Shown piece after piece: positions 28,488 through 38,822 of a stretch of 64,000 nucleotides of DNA. The notes under the pieces were generated by a model. The model did not search any database. It was given only the letters and a program-made list of their open reading frames with translations, and was not told the DNA's origin. The DNA lies in contig NZ_JACXXO010000001.1 in assembly GCF_017980685.1 (NCBI RefSeq), positions 806,001 through 870,000 of the forward strand, read 5' to 3'. How positions within the stretch are numbered: position 1 is the stretch's first letter; every line of letters begins with the position of its first letter. Both the position numbers and the translations under genes were made by a program. This stretch comes from Pseudomonas iridis (GTDB lineage: Bacteria > Pseudomonadota > Gammaproteobacteria > Pseudomonadales > Pseudomonadaceae).

Positions 28488-29348
28488 TTAGGCCTTAAAT
28501 TCGTGTTCTGAAGCAGGTCGCTGTGCGCCCTGCGAGAAAAACCGCCGATGACTCGTCACCGGCATCCGCGCCCTGATGGACGCTTGTTCATTACTATCGC
28601 GTTCGGCCAGCAACACCGCTTCGCCTTGATCCTGACTCGCCAGCACTCGGCCCCATGGGTCGATGATCGCCGCGTGCCCGAAAGTTTCTCGCGGTCCCGG
28701 ATGGGTTCCGCCCTGCGCAGCCGCCAGCACATAACACTGTGTTTCGATGGCCCGCGCACGAATCAATACGTCCCAATGCGCCGCGCCGGTCACGGCGGTA
28801 AAGGCCGATGGGGCGGTAATCAACTCGGCACCGGCAGCGCGCAATTCGCTGTACAGCTCCGGAAAGCGCAGGTCGTAACATACGGTCAGGCCCACTTTGC
28901 CGACCGGTGTCTGCGCAACCACCACACCACTGCCATAAGCATAGTCATCGGATTCGCGGTAACGGCCTCGATTGTCCGCTACATCCACATCAAACAGATG
29001 CAACTTGTCATACCGTGCAACGGTTTCGCCCTGATCGTCGACCAGCAGCGAACACGCGTGTGATTTGCCCGTCGGTTGATCAACCGGAGGCAACGGCAAT
29101 GTGCCGGCCACTATCCATAACTTGAGGTCGCGGGCGGTCTGTTTCAACCATGGCAGGATCGGTCCTTCGCCAAGGGCTTCAGCGCGGCCGATATCGGCGA
29201 TGTCGCGACGGCCCATGGCGGCGAAGTTTTCCGGCAGTACCGCCAGCTTCGCGCCACCGGCCGCTGCCTGCTCAAGCAAGCGCCGGGCCTGGGCCAGATT
29301 GGCCAGCACGTCACTCTGGCTGACCATTTGAATCACCGCTAAAGACAT
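28488..29348 (-). CDS. Carbon-nitrogen hydrolase (nitrilase superfamily, Nit-like amidase)
   Basis: This 286-residue enzyme belongs to the nitrilase superfamily. The Glu-Lys-Cys triad is visible as Glu in LAVLPENFAAM (near 43), Lys in ARYDKLHLFDVD (near 112) and Cys in VGLTVCYDLRFPELYS (near 149). The closest groups are the Nit1/Nit2-type omega-amidases and deaminated-glutathione amidases that repair metabolite damage; I cannot decide between them from sequence alone. The start MSLAVIQMVSQSDVLANLAQ at 29348 is standard; the longer frame runs into a REP element. It is transcribed with tldD, and yhdP lies upstream, beyond the REP element. Confidence 0.88.
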   Translation of the reverse strand: MSLAVIQMVSQSDVLANLAQARRLLEQAAAGGAKLAVLPENFAAMGRRDIADIGRAEALGEGPILPWLKQTARDLKLWIVAGTLPLPPVDQPTGKSHACSLLVDDQGETVARYDKLHLFDVDVADNRGRYRESDDYAYGSGVVVAQTPVGKVGLTVCYDLRFPELYSELRAAGAELITAPSAFTAVTGAAHWDVLIRARAIETQCYVLAAAQGGTHPGPRETFGHAAIIDPWGRVLASQDQGEAVLLAERDSNEQASIRARMPVTSHRRFFSQGAQRPASEHEFKA

Positions 29349-29378
29349 GGCCGCTCCTGGCTGGAATGAATGACGACC

Positions 29379-29462
29379 TGTAGGAGCTGCCGCAGGCTGC
29401 GATCTTTTGATCTGGCTCTTATAAAACAAAAGCAAAGATCGCAGCCTTCGGCAGCGCCTACA
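29379..29462. repeat. Paired REP palindrome, GCAGCTCCTACA family
   Basis: TGTAGGAGCTGCCGCAGGCT at the left and GCAGCCTTCGGCAGCGCCTA at the right are inverted copies separated by an AT-rich spacer. It fills most of the gap between yhdP and the carbon-nitrogen hydrolase. Confidence 0.85.
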
Positions 29463-29483
29463 CGGGCGCTTGCCTCATGCTAC

Positions 29484-32400
29484 TCAAAAAGGCTTGTCGA
29501 AAGTGATTTTCGGCTCTTTCCACGGACCTTTGACGGTGTATTTCACACTGGCAAAGCGTGACACACGGTCGCCGATGAGCTTGTCGATCAGGAACAGCGC
29601 CCCGCCGACCGCCGGAGCACCCACAAGCAACGCGGCAATCGGCAGGTTATTGGTCACCGGCAGCGTCACCAGCAACTTGGCGTCGACCTGTTCAGCCACC
29701 AGGTCCAACTTGCCGTTGAGCTCAATATTACTCGATGGCCCGGTCAGGCGAATTGGCTCTTTGGTATCGTAAACACCGTTCGTCGCCACCAGCAGGCCTT
29801 TGACCCGGTCATAGCTCAGCCCTTTGCCGAACAGGTCGGAAAAGTCCAGGCGCAAACGGCGGCCAATGGAGTTGAAATTGAGCAGGCCGAACACTCGCAA
29901 AGCCTGCGCGCCACCTTCCACCTCGACAAACTGGCCCTTGTTCAGCGACGCATCGAGGGTGCCGGAGAAACGCTTGGTCGCCAGCCACGCCGGCGAACCC
30001 GGCCAGCGACCATCGACATCCATGTGGAATTCTTCGCTGGTCACACTCGGTGCGAAGCCCCAGCCTTTGAGGACATCGGCGAGGTTCTTGCCGCCGATCC
30101 GGCCCTTGAACCAGCTAGTGCTGGAACCCGGTGCACCTTCCCAGCCGCCATTGCCCTGCAACAGGATGCCTTTGAGCCCCATGTCGAGATTGTTCATGGC
30201 GATCCCATTGCTGGTCGGGCGGATCTTCAGCGACCAGCCACCGACCAGATCCTGGCCCAGGAACAGTTGATTGATGATGATATCCAGCGCCGGGATTTTC
30301 GTCGGGTCGACAGACGCCAACGGATCAGGTGAATTCTCGTCAGCCTGCACCGTCGGATCCGGCGCCGGCAGTCGCACGTATTGCAGGTTCACCGCAATCG
30401 GCGCGTTTTTGGCGTCTGGCAGGCCAGCAGTGCCTTTGGCCTGCTGACTGTCGAGCGCCAGATTCCACGCCCCCGGTTTGCGGTTCAGCTGAACCGAGGC
30501 CTGATCCAGCGTCGTGCCGAATGCCGTCAGTTTGCCAATCTTGAAATCGGCACTGCTCAACAGTTGCTTGGCATTGCCACCCGGATCCTGTCCGGCGTAT
30601 TTGCCAACCAGATCCTGCCAAGGTGCGACGTCCAGCTCCGACAGCACACCGCGAACCCGCAAACCCTTGGCGCCCGGCAATACGGCTTCGCCCGCCCCGA
30701 GGAACAACTCACCGCGCCCCTGGGCAAAATCAGTCGGCGGCGCAGCAAAGGTAAAACTGGCCAGTTGACCGTAACTGACCCAATAACGCCGCTCCTGCCC
30801 TTGCAGGGTCATGCGGAAAACGGTGTCTCGACCGACATCCGCCGTCATGCCAAACGGTGCTGGCAGATCGATCGCCACACCTTTGAGATTGGAGCTGACC
30901 ATCAACTGGCTGTCGTTACCGTCCAGGTTCAGTTGCAACTGATAGGGAATCGTCCCGGACGCTGGCAACGGTTGGGTGACGCCGAGCCAGTCAGTCAGTT
31001 TCTTGACTTCGACCTGCCCCGACGCAGCGACACGGGTCTTGAGCTGGTTGGCGCTGCCATCAGCGAAAATCTGCGCAGTAACCGGCTTGTCGAACGCTCG
31101 GGCAGCGATATTCTGCCCGCTGAGACCCTTGGCGCTGTCGAAGCGGAAATCACCCTTGAGTTGCGTCAGCTCCAGTTTCGGCTCCGCCAGTTTCAGCCGC
31201 GCGTTGGCGGTCTTGAAGTCGACGACGATTTTCGGCTGATCGCCGCCCTTGTCCAGCGGCACGTCGAGCTTGAGCTTGCCTTGCAGATCGCCCGCGCCTT
31301 CCCAACCGGCAAAGGTTTCACCGGTACCGATCGGTGCAGCCTGAAGAATCTTCAAACCGTCACCCAGACCACCCGCAAACGCGCCGTCGAGGTACATATG
31401 GGTATGTTGTCCGGCCGGGACATGGGGAATGTTGACGAAGACGTTGCTGACCTGGGTGTCGAGCAATTGGCCTTTGCTGGCCCAGATCCGCACGCCGCTG
31501 TCCTCGATGAACACGTCGCCACTGACCTTGCTCACATGCGGCCAACCCGGCTGGAAAGCCAGTTCGGCGTCATGCACCTTGAAGAACAGACTGATGCTGC
31601 GATCAGCCTCCCCGGCGTTCTTGCTCAGCGAGCCTTGATACTGGAAGAAACCCTGATCCACCGCGCCCTTGAGAATTGCCGTACGCAGCCATTCATCCAG
31701 CGCCGGGCTCAACACTTCGGGCAAGTACTTGGCGGTATATCGGCCGTCGCCATCAACCAGACCGACCCGCAGGTCCATGTAGTCTTCCTGGCTGTGATCG
31801 AAATGCAGGCGAATCAGGAAGTCACCGGCAATCTTGCCCTCTTCGCCCAGCACCTTCAGGTACGGTGCGATCAGGGTGAAGCCATCCTTATCAAGCTTCC
31901 ATGTGAGGCGGGCGTTGGCCTGAATGTACTGCCATGGCTTGGCGAAAATCGGATCGAGGTGCAGGACGAAATCCTTGCTGTCCATGCGCAACTCACCCCC
32001 ATCGAGGTTGCCGCTGAGGCTACCGCTGACATTCCGCGCCGCCGGAGCGCCGTGATAGGCATCAAAACCTACGGAATCGAGGTTGGCAGCAAAGCCGAAT
32101 TTGGTTCCGTCCGTGGCATTCGGGCGGAAATCCAGCAGGACATTGCGCAGGCCGCCGGTGACCTTCAGGCGCTCCACGGCTGTGGCGACACCCTGCGGCA
32201 ATGGCCCCAACGCGTTGAGCAATGGGGTGATGGGGGTCAGGTCGAGGCGATCAGCCTGTAAGTGCCAGAGCTCCTCGACCTTGTCAGTGGCGCGGGTCTG
32301 CTGCACTTGCACTCGCGATTCCCAGCGGGTTTCACCGAAATTCATCGCCAGCGAATCGAAAGTGACCGTCGCGCCTTTGGCACTGGTTTCGTAATAGGCG

Positions 32401-33290
32401 TTGAGCGCCAGATTGTTGATCTGGATCGGCTTGCGCTCGGCGTAAGCACCGGTCAGTTGCGGGGCATTCAAACGAATCGCGGCACTTTGCAAAGTGCCCT
32501 CGGCCCAGTTCACCCATAGCTCGCCGCCGGCTTTGATCTCGGAGAAATTCCACTGCTGGGTCAGGCGCTCCGGCAGCCACTTCGACCAGTCGCTTTGCGG
32601 CAGGCTGGCGTAGCCCTCCACCGTGCTGTCGCGTAACTGACTGGGGCGAATCCGCGTGCGCAGGCTCAACGCGACAGGTTGGCCGTCAGGCAAGGTCAAG
32701 CGTGCATCAAGGCGTTGCCGACTGGCACCGGTCTTCAGATTGAGGCCGACATAGGTGAGCGTCATCGGCGGGTGATCCAGCGGCTGCAAGGTCACCTGGC
32801 TTTCGAGCACCGACAATTGCTGAATCATCTGCGAACGGTTGAACAGTTGCTCGGGATCCAGCGGTTGATCCTTCTGCACCGGCAAACCTTCCAGCGCCCA
32901 GGTGCCGTCCTCGGCTTCCTTGAGGCTGATTTTCAGGCCATTGAGTTCCAGATGAGCGATGCGCACTTGGCGGGCCAACAGGCTGGCCCAAAGATCGGGC
33001 ACTGCCCGCACACGATCGAGGCGCAAGGCATTGGCGCCGTCGCCGACCATCACATCGTGGGCCAACAGGATTGGCGCAAAACCGCTCCAGCTGCCTTCCA
33101 GTTCGCCAATCTGCAACGGCATGCCGAGGGCGGCGCTGGCCTTGTCTTCGATGTCGGCTCGATATTCGGCCACCAACGGCGTCAGTTCGCGGCCGAGACT
33201 GACGTACAACGCCATCAACACCAGAACCAACGCGCACAGGCCCAGCCCCCAACGGGTGAGTGCGGCCAAAATGCGTGTCAGACGGTCCAT
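29484..33290 (-). CDS. yhdP: YhdP-family AsmA-like lipid transport protein
   Basis: YhdP belongs to the AsmA/VPS13-like bridge proteins; with TamB and YdbH it is thought to move phospholipids to the outer membrane. The 1268-residue protein has one N-terminal transmembrane anchor (about 10–30, WGLGLCALVLVLMALYVSLG) and a very long beta-rich periplasmic body with DUF3971 and AsmA-like C-terminal domains (RLDFSDLFGKGLSYDRVKG and LVTLPVTNNLPIAALLVGAP near the end). I start it at the ATG at 33290 with GGGAG nine bases upstream; the TTG seven codons earlier overlaps that site. It follows rng in the mre–maf–rng series. Confidence 0.93.
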   Translation of the reverse strand: MDRLTRILAALTRWGLGLCALVLVLMALYVSLGRELTPLVAEYRADIEDKASAALGMPLQIGELEGSWSGFAPILLAHDVMVGDGANALRLDRVRAVPDLWASLLARQVRIAHLELNGLKISLKEAEDGTWALEGLPVQKDQPLDPEQLFNRSQMIQQLSVLESQVTLQPLDHPPMTLTYVGLNLKTGASRQRLDARLTLPDGQPVALSLRTRIRPSQLRDSTVEGYASLPQSDWSKWLPERLTQQWNFSEIKAGGELWVNWAEGTLQSAAIRLNAPQLTGAYAERKPIQINNLALNAYYETSAKGATVTFDSLAMNFGETRWESRVQVQQTRATDKVEELWHLQADRLDLTPITPLLNALGPLPQGVATAVERLKVTGGLRNVLLDFRPNATDGTKFGFAANLDSVGFDAYHGAPAARNVSGSLSGNLDGGELRMDSKDFVLHLDPIFAKPWQYIQANARLTWKLDKDGFTLIAPYLKVLGEEGKIAGDFLIRLHFDHSQEDYMDLRVGLVDGDGRYTAKYLPEVLSPALDEWLRTAILKGAVDQGFFQYQGSLSKNAGEADRSISLFFKVHDAELAFQPGWPHVSKVSGDVFIEDSGVRIWASKGQLLDTQVSNVFVNIPHVPAGQHTHMYLDGAFAGGLGDGLKILQAAPIGTGETFAGWEGAGDLQGKLKLDVPLDKGGDQPKIVVDFKTANARLKLAEPKLELTQLKGDFRFDSAKGLSGQNIAARAFDKPVTAQIFADGSANQLKTRVAASGQVEVKKLTDWLGVTQPLPASGTIPYQLQLNLDGNDSQLMVSSNLKGVAIDLPAPFGMTADVGRDTVFRMTLQGQERRYWVSYGQLASFTFAAPPTDFAQGRGELFLGAGEAVLPGAKGLRVRGVLSELDVAPWQDLVGKYAGQDPGGNAKQLLSSADFKIGKLTAFGTTLDQASVQLNRKPGAWNLALDSQQAKGTAGLPDAKNAPIAVNLQYVRLPAPDPTVQADENSPDPLASVDPTKIPALDIIINQLFLGQDLVGGWSLKIRPTSNGIAMNNLDMGLKGILLQGNGGWEGAPGSSTSWFKGRIGGKNLADVLKGWGFAPSVTSEEFHMDVDGRWPGSPAWLATKRFSGTLDASLNKGQFVEVEGGAQALRVFGLLNFNSIGRRLRLDFSDLFGKGLSYDRVKGLLVATNGVYDTKEPIRLTGPSSNIELNGKLDLVAEQVDAKLLVTLPVTNNLPIAALLVGAPAVGGALFLIDKLIGDRVSRFASVKYTVKGPWKEPKITFDKPF

Positions 33291-33365
33291 GTCAGTTGGC
33301 TCCCATGGCAAAAATACTGCGAAAAGCTGAGGCCAGCCGCTGTGAAAAAAGGGTGATGCAGGGGT

Positions 33366-34823
33366 TCAGAGCAGCACCACGTCATATTGTTCCTGGGAAT
33401 ACATGGTTTCCACCTGGAAGCGTATGGTGCGGCCGATGAACCCTTCAAGTTCGGCGACATTACCGGATTCTTCATCAAGCAGCCGGTCCACCACTTTCTG
33501 GTTCGCCAGCACCCGATAACCCTCGGCCTGATAGGCCCGGGCCTCACGAAGGATCTCGCGGAAGATCTCGTAACAGATGGTTTCCGCAGTCTTCAATTTG
33601 CCGCGCCCCTGACAGCAACTGCACGGTTCGCACAGCACTTGCTCAAGGCTTTCGCGGGTGCGCTTGCGGGTCATCTGCACCAGGCCCAACTCGGTAATAC
33701 CGATGATGTTGGTCTTGGCGTGATCGCGCTCCAGCTGTTTTTCCAGGGTTCGCAGAACCTGGCGCCGGTGTTCCTCATCTTCCATGTCGATGAAGTCGAT
33801 GATGATGATCCCGCCCAGATTGCGCAGGCGCATCTGCCGGGCTATCGCGGTCGCCGCTTCGAGGTTGGTCTTGAAGATGGTTTCTTCGAGATTGCGATGA
33901 CCAACGAAAGCGCCGGTGTTGACGTCAATGGTGGTCATGGCTTCGGCCGGATCAACCACCAGATAGCCACCGGATTTCAGCGGCACTTTGCGCTCGAGCG
34001 CTCTCTGGATTTCGTCCTCGACACCGTACAGATCGAAAATCGGCCGCTCGCCCGGATAATGTTCCAGTCGATCGGCGATTTCCGGCATCAGTTCGGCGAC
34101 AAACTGCGTGGTTTTCTGGAAAGTTTCCCGGGAATCGATGCGGATCTTCTCGATTTTCGGATTGACCAGATCACGCAACGTGCGCAAGGCCAGGCCAAGG
34201 TCTTCGTAGATCACGCTCGGCGCGGCGATGGTTTTGATCTGTTCGTTGATCTGGTCCCACAGGCGCCGCAGGTAGCGGATGTCCATGAGGATCTCATCGG
34301 CCCCGGCACCTTCGGCGGCGGTCCGCAGAATGAAGCCGCCGGCCTCCTTGATGCCTTCTTTGGCGACACAATCGGTGACCACCTGCTTGAGGCGCTCGCG
34401 CTCGGCTTCGTCTTCGATTTTCAGGGAAATGCCAACGTGGGCGGTGCGCGGCATGTACACCAGATAGCGCGATGGAATCGACAATTGCGTCGTCAATCGC
34501 GCACCTTTGGAGCCGATCGGATCCTTGGTGACTTGCACTACCAGGCTCTGGCCTTCGTGCACCAGCGAGCTGATGCTTTCCACCGCCGGGCCTTCGCGCA
34601 GAGAGATTTCGGCGGCATGAATGAACGCCGCACGATCGAGGCCGATGTCGACGAAGGCTGCCTGCATACCCGGCAGTACCCGGACAATCTTGCCCTTATA
34701 GATGTTGCCGACGATCCCGCGCTTTTGCGTGCGCTCGACGTGGACTTCTTGCAGCACACCGTTTTCGACCACCGCCACGCGCGATTCCATCGGCGTTATG
34801 TTGATCAGAATCTCTTCACTCAT
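33366..34823 (-). CDS. rng: Ribonuclease G
   Basis: RNase G is the RNase E-related endonuclease that matures the 5' end of 16S rRNA and decays some messages. The 485-residue protein begins MSEEILINITPMESRVAVVE, has an S1 domain (about 38–120, GNIYKGKIVRVLPGMQAAFV), the RNase E/G catalytic domain with IIIDFIDMEDEEHR near residue 340 where the Asp residues bind Mg2+, and the zinc-link cysteines in LCEPCSCCQGRGK near 404. It lacks the long C-terminal scaffold of RNase E. It sits between maf and yhdP, the usual order. Confidence 0.95.
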   Translation of the reverse strand: MSEEILINITPMESRVAVVENGVLQEVHVERTQKRGIVGNIYKGKIVRVLPGMQAAFVDIGLDRAAFIHAAEISLREGPAVESISSLVHEGQSLVVQVTKDPIGSKGARLTTQLSIPSRYLVYMPRTAHVGISLKIEDEAERERLKQVVTDCVAKEGIKEAGGFILRTAAEGAGADEILMDIRYLRRLWDQINEQIKTIAAPSVIYEDLGLALRTLRDLVNPKIEKIRIDSRETFQKTTQFVAELMPEIADRLEHYPGERPIFDLYGVEDEIQRALERKVPLKSGGYLVVDPAEAMTTIDVNTGAFVGHRNLEETIFKTNLEAATAIARQMRLRNLGGIIIIDFIDMEDEEHRRQVLRTLEKQLERDHAKTNIIGITELGLVQMTRKRTRESLEQVLCEPCSCCQGRGKLKTAETICYEIFREILREARAYQAEGYRVLANQKVVDRLLDEESGNVAELEGFIGRTIRFQVETMYSQEQYDVVLL

Positions 34824-34880
34824 GGCAGGATCTCGTTCAGGCGTGTTCACGATAATGGCCGCATCTTGTTCGTACGACGC

Positions 34881-35477
34881 TTATTGCGCGTTCAGGTTTT
34901 GCCAACAGGGTATGCCGAAATGGCCCAACAGTTCTGCGGTTTCGCAAACAGGCAGCCCGACCACCGCCGAATAGCTGCCATTGAGCCCCGCGACAAACAC
35001 CGCGCCGAGCCCTTGAATGCCATAACCACCGGCCTTGTCCCGGGGTTCACCGCTGGCCCAGTAGGCAGCGGCCTCCTCGCGGCTGATCGGCCGGAACCGT
35101 ACCAGACTGCGCACCACCCGCGACTCGCAGCGCTCGCCTTCGAGCACAGCGATGGCGGTCAGCACTTCATGTTCTTTGCCGGACAACATCATCAGCATGG
35201 CGCATGCATCGGCTTCGTCCACCGGTTTGCCAAGAATTTTGCCATCGAGCACCACCGCAGTGTCGGCGCCCAGAACGCAAAACGGCGCAGCCGATACAAG
35301 CGTGCGCCGCCCCGCCTCGGCCTTGCCGCGCGCGAGGCGTTCGACGTAAGCCGCAGGTGATTCTTCGGGGAATGGCGTTTCATCGATGTCCGCGCTGATG
35401 GCGGAAAAAGGAACGCCGATCTGCGTGAGTAACTCACGTCGACGCGGCGATCCGGAGGCGAGGTAAAGCAGTTTCAT
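34881..35477 (-). CDS. maf: Maf-family nucleoside triphosphate pyrophosphatase
   Basis: Maf proteins hydrolyse non-canonical or modified nucleoside triphosphates (for the YhdE group, dTTP and UTP) and were first named for septum inhibition when overproduced. The 198-residue protein has the Maf signature [16 protein letters not shown] at residues 6–21, followed by [18 protein letters not shown] and [18 protein letters not shown]. The ATG at 35477 is used; a TTG one codon earlier is less likely. It lies between mreD and rng, which it accompanies in most gammaproteobacteria. Confidence 0.94.
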   Translation of the reverse strand: MKLLYLASGSPRRRELLTQIGVPFSAISADIDETPFPEESPAAYVERLARGKAEAGRRTLVSAAPFCVLGADTAVVLDGKILGKPVDEADACAMLMMLSGKEHEVLTAIAVLEGERCESRVVRSLVRFRPISREEAAAYWASGEPRDKAGGYGIQGLGAVFVAGLNGSYSAVVGLPVCETAELLGHFGIPCWQNLNAQ

Positions 35478-35513
35478 CAAAACATCCCCTGTTCAGTGCC
35501 CTGCTTCACCGGC

Positions 35514-36005
35514 TCAATTGATTTTGTAGCGGCGGCGTAATCCACGCAAAGCGAAGCTGATCCAGGGCCAGAGCAAGGCACTGGTCAGTGCCGGCAGCAC
35601 CAGCGCCAGGGTCGGCTGACGGTTACCGGTCAAGGCACTGAGCCACAACTGCACCAGTTGCGCGAGCCCGAAAATCACCAGAATCACCAGGCACTGTTGC
35701 CACATCGGGAACATGCGCAGGCGCTGCTGCAATGACAGCACCAGGAAAGTAATCAATGTAAGAACGAGCGCGTTCTGCCCAAACAGATCGCCTTGCAACA
35801 CGTCTTCGGCCAGGCCCAGGCAGAATGCCGTGACCATACCGACCGCGTGCGGCATGTAGAGCGCCCAGAACGTCAGCAGCAAGGCCAGCCACAGCGGACG
35901 CAGGATTTCCATGAAGATCGGTAACGGCGAAACGCTGAGCAATAGACCGACAACGAAGGTCAGCCAGATGATCCAGCCATTTCGGGAAGCTTTGACACCG
36001 ACCAT
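35514..36005 (-). CDS. mreD: Rod shape-determining protein MreD
   Basis: MreD is the small integral-membrane member of the elongasome, bridging MreC and the cell-wall synthases. The 163-residue protein has five or six transmembrane helices (for example WIIWLTFVVGLLLSVSPLPI and FWALYMPHAVGMVTAFCLGL) with the conserved LAEDVLQGDLFGQNAL loop near residue 65. It ends in basic residues RGLRRRYKIN. The start overlaps the mreC stop by one base, so translation is coupled. Confidence 0.95.
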   Translation of the reverse strand: MVGVKASRNGWIIWLTFVVGLLLSVSPLPIFMEILRPLWLALLLTFWALYMPHAVGMVTAFCLGLAEDVLQGDLFGQNALVLTLITFLVLSLQQRLRMFPMWQQCLVILVIFGLAQLVQLWLSALTGNRQPTLALVLPALTSALLWPWISFALRGLRRRYKIN

Positions 36006-37129
36006 TATTCTCGTCCCCCAGTGGTGGCTGGCGCGGTTGCCGGCGGTTTGGCAGGTGGTTTGCTGGCGGCAGGAGAAGACGCCGGGGGTTTGGTCGCCGC
36101 CGGTGCGGCCGCAGGCGGCTTGCTCGCGGCAGGTTTGACCGGGGTCGCAGCAGGCGTCGTAGCCGCCGGCACTGGCTCGGTAGCCGGAGCAGCAGGCGCC
36201 GGCATGACCAACGGTCGGGAAACCACTGAGGCCGGCATCGGACCGCCGCCATGGGCATCCAGCTCTTCTTGAGCTTGCGCGGCGTCGTTGGCGCGCTCCT
36301 CGGCGGTGCGCGAGTCGCTGAACACCAGCAGCAGGTAGCGGCTGCGGTTCAAAGCAGCAGTCGGCACGGCACGGACGATCGCGAACGGTTGGCCCGAGTC
36401 ATGGATCACTTCCTTGACCGTCGCCACCGGGTAACCGGCCGGGAAGCGCTGGCCAAGACCGGAGCTGACCAGCAAATCGCCTTCCTTGATATCCGCCGTG
36501 TCGGCGACATGCCGCAGTTCCAGGCGTTCAGGGTTGCCGGTGCCGCTGGCAATCGCCCGCAGACCGTTACGATTCACCTGCACAGGAATGCTGTGAGTGG
36601 TGTCGGTCAGCAGCAGTACACGGGAGGTGTAAGGCATCAACTCGACCACCTGCCCCATCAAACCGCGCGCATCGAGCACCGGTTGACCGAGCACCACGCC
36701 GTCGCGCTCACCTTTATTGATGATGATGCGATGGGTGAAAGGGTTGGGGTCCATGCCGATCAACTCGGCCACTTCGACCTTTTCGTTGACCAGCGCAGAA
36801 GAATTGAGCAACTCGCGCAGCCGAACGTTCTGCTCGGTCAGCGCGGCAAGCTTTTGCATGCGGCCCTGATACAGCAGGTTTTCGGTCTTGAGTTTTTCGT
36901 TTTCGGCGACAAGCTCGGTGCGACTGCCGAACTGACTGGCGATACCGTCCCACAGCCGTCCGGGCAGGTCGGTGATCCAGTAGGCGTCCATCAACACCAG
37001 CGACGCTTGTTTGCGCGCGGGCTTGAGCAGGTCGAAGCGGGCATCGACCACCATCAGTGCGACCGACAGCACGGCCAGCACCAGCAGGCGCACACCCAGC
37101 GAAGGGCCTTTGGCGAAAAGCGGTTTAAT
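36005..37129 (-). CDS. mreC: Rod shape-determining protein MreC, apparent ATT start
   Basis: MreC is the bitopic periplasmic scaffold of the rod complex that activates PBP2/RodA. With the start proposed here it has 374 residues: a short cytoplasmic KPLFAKGPSLG segment, a transmembrane helix (VRLLVLAVLSVALMVV), a coiled coil (about 72–115), the beta-barrel core (about 120–285) and a Pro/Ala-rich tail of some 73 residues with repeated KPPA. The first standard start in frame, GTG at 37093, has no ribosome site and would remove the cytoplasmic segment. Instead AGGAG (37140–37136) stands six bases before an in-frame ATT at 37129, and no ATG, GTG or TTG lies between the upstream stop and that GTG. 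Confidence 0.85.
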   Translation of the reverse strand: MKPLFAKGPSLGVRLLVLAVLSVALMVVDARFDLLKPARKQASLVLMDAYWITDLPGRLWDGIASQFGSRTELVAENEKLKTENLLYQGRMQKLAALTEQNVRLRELLNSSALVNEKVEVAELIGMDPNPFTHRIIINKGERDGVVLGQPVLDARGLMGQVVELMPYTSRVLLLTDTTHSIPVQVNRNGLRAIASGTGNPERLELRHVADTADIKEGDLLVSSGLGQRFPAGYPVATVKEVIHDSGQPFAIVRAVPTAALNRSRYLLLVFSDSRTAEERANDAAQAQEELDAHGGGPMPASVVSRPLVMPAPAAPATEPVPAATTPAATPVKPAASKPPAAAPAATKPPASSPAASKPPAKPPATAPATTGGRE

Positions 37130-37213
37130 AAGCCGCTCCTCCCAGGCAAATGTTCTGTTTATTCATACGGCATCAAACCGGCCTGGATGAAGACTGACAG
37201 AAGATAAACGCCA

Positions 37214-37239
37214 ACAGGCAGCACTGCAAAGTGCTGCCT
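37214..37239 (-). terminator. Perfect hairpin between mreB and mreC
   Basis: CAGGCAGCACT (37214–37224) pairs perfectly with AGTGCTGCCTG (37229–37239) around a four-base loop, 30 bases after the mreB stop. On the minus strand TTGGCGTTTATC follows, a poor T-tract, so partial termination is more likely than a full stop; this would lower mreCD relative to mreB. Confidence 0.55.
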
Positions 37240-37269
37240 GTGCGCTCACCCACGTATTGCCTCAGCGAC

Positions 37270-38319
<1,050 letters not shown>

Positions 38320-38351
38320 CTAGGCAACGCGTGGGTAAAAAAGTGCGGCAA

Positions 38352-38380
38352 ACTCTAACAACGACAGGGATTTTGGGCAA
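38352..38380 (-). promoter_or_regulatory. Candidate sigma-70 promoter of mreB
   Basis: On the minus strand TTGCCC (complement 38375–38380) and TAGAGT (complement 38352–38357) are 17 bases apart, placing the transcription start about 40 bases before the mreB ATG. This is the best-spaced -35/-10 pair in the 211-base mreB/gatC divergent gap. No comparably clear promoter was seen for gatC. Confidence 0.55.
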
Positions 38381-38518
38381 GGCGCCAATATGTTAAATTG
38401 GCCGCTTTTCTGTGCACCAAGCCCCACAATCGCGGCCTTATGACCGTAGAAGTGCGGTAGTGTTCCGACAATCTAACACACGGACGCCGTCCGTTCTGTT
38501 TTCCACTGGAGAATCCCG

Positions 38519-38806
38519 ATGGCACTAGAACGCTCCGACGTGGAAAAAATCGCGCATTTGGCCTGCCTTGGCCTTAATGATGCCGATCTTCCGCACATCA
38601 CCTCGGCCCTCAACAGCATTCTCGGTCTGGTCGACGAAATGCAGGCTGTTAATACCGACGGTATCGAGCCATTGGCCCACCCGCTGGAAGCCAGTCAGCG
38701 CCTGCGCGCCGATGTCGTGACCGAAACCAATCACCGCGAGGCCTACCAGTCCATCGCACCAGCGGTCGAAAACGGCCTGTATCTGGTTCCGAAAGTCATC
38801 GACTAA
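38519..38806 (+). CDS. gatC: Asp/Glu-tRNA amidotransferase subunit C
   Basis: GatC is the small belt-like subunit that holds GatA and GatB together in the amidotransferase that converts Glu-tRNA(Gln) or Asp-tRNA(Asn) to the amide forms. The 95-residue protein begins [19 protein letters not shown] and contains [20 protein letters not shown] near residue 38 and VPKVID at the end, all standard. GGAG lies before the ATG. gatA follows after 16 bases. Confidence 0.96.
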   Translation: MALERSDVEKIAHLACLGLNDADLPHITSALNSILGLVDEMQAVNTDGIEPLAHPLEASQRLRADVVTETNHREAYQSIAPAVENGLYLVPKVID

Positions 38807-38822
38807 AGGGAATGAGCCTGCA

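Noticed and set aside
30381-32261. 626-codon open frame on the plus strand opposite yhdP
   Set aside because: It lies entirely inside yhdP on the other strand; composition and lack of any domain mark it as a shadow.
37091-37093. GTG as the start of mreC
   Set aside because: There is no Shine-Dalgarno sequence and the cytoplasmic KPLFAKGPSLG segment would be lost; AGGAG with ATT at 37129 fits better.
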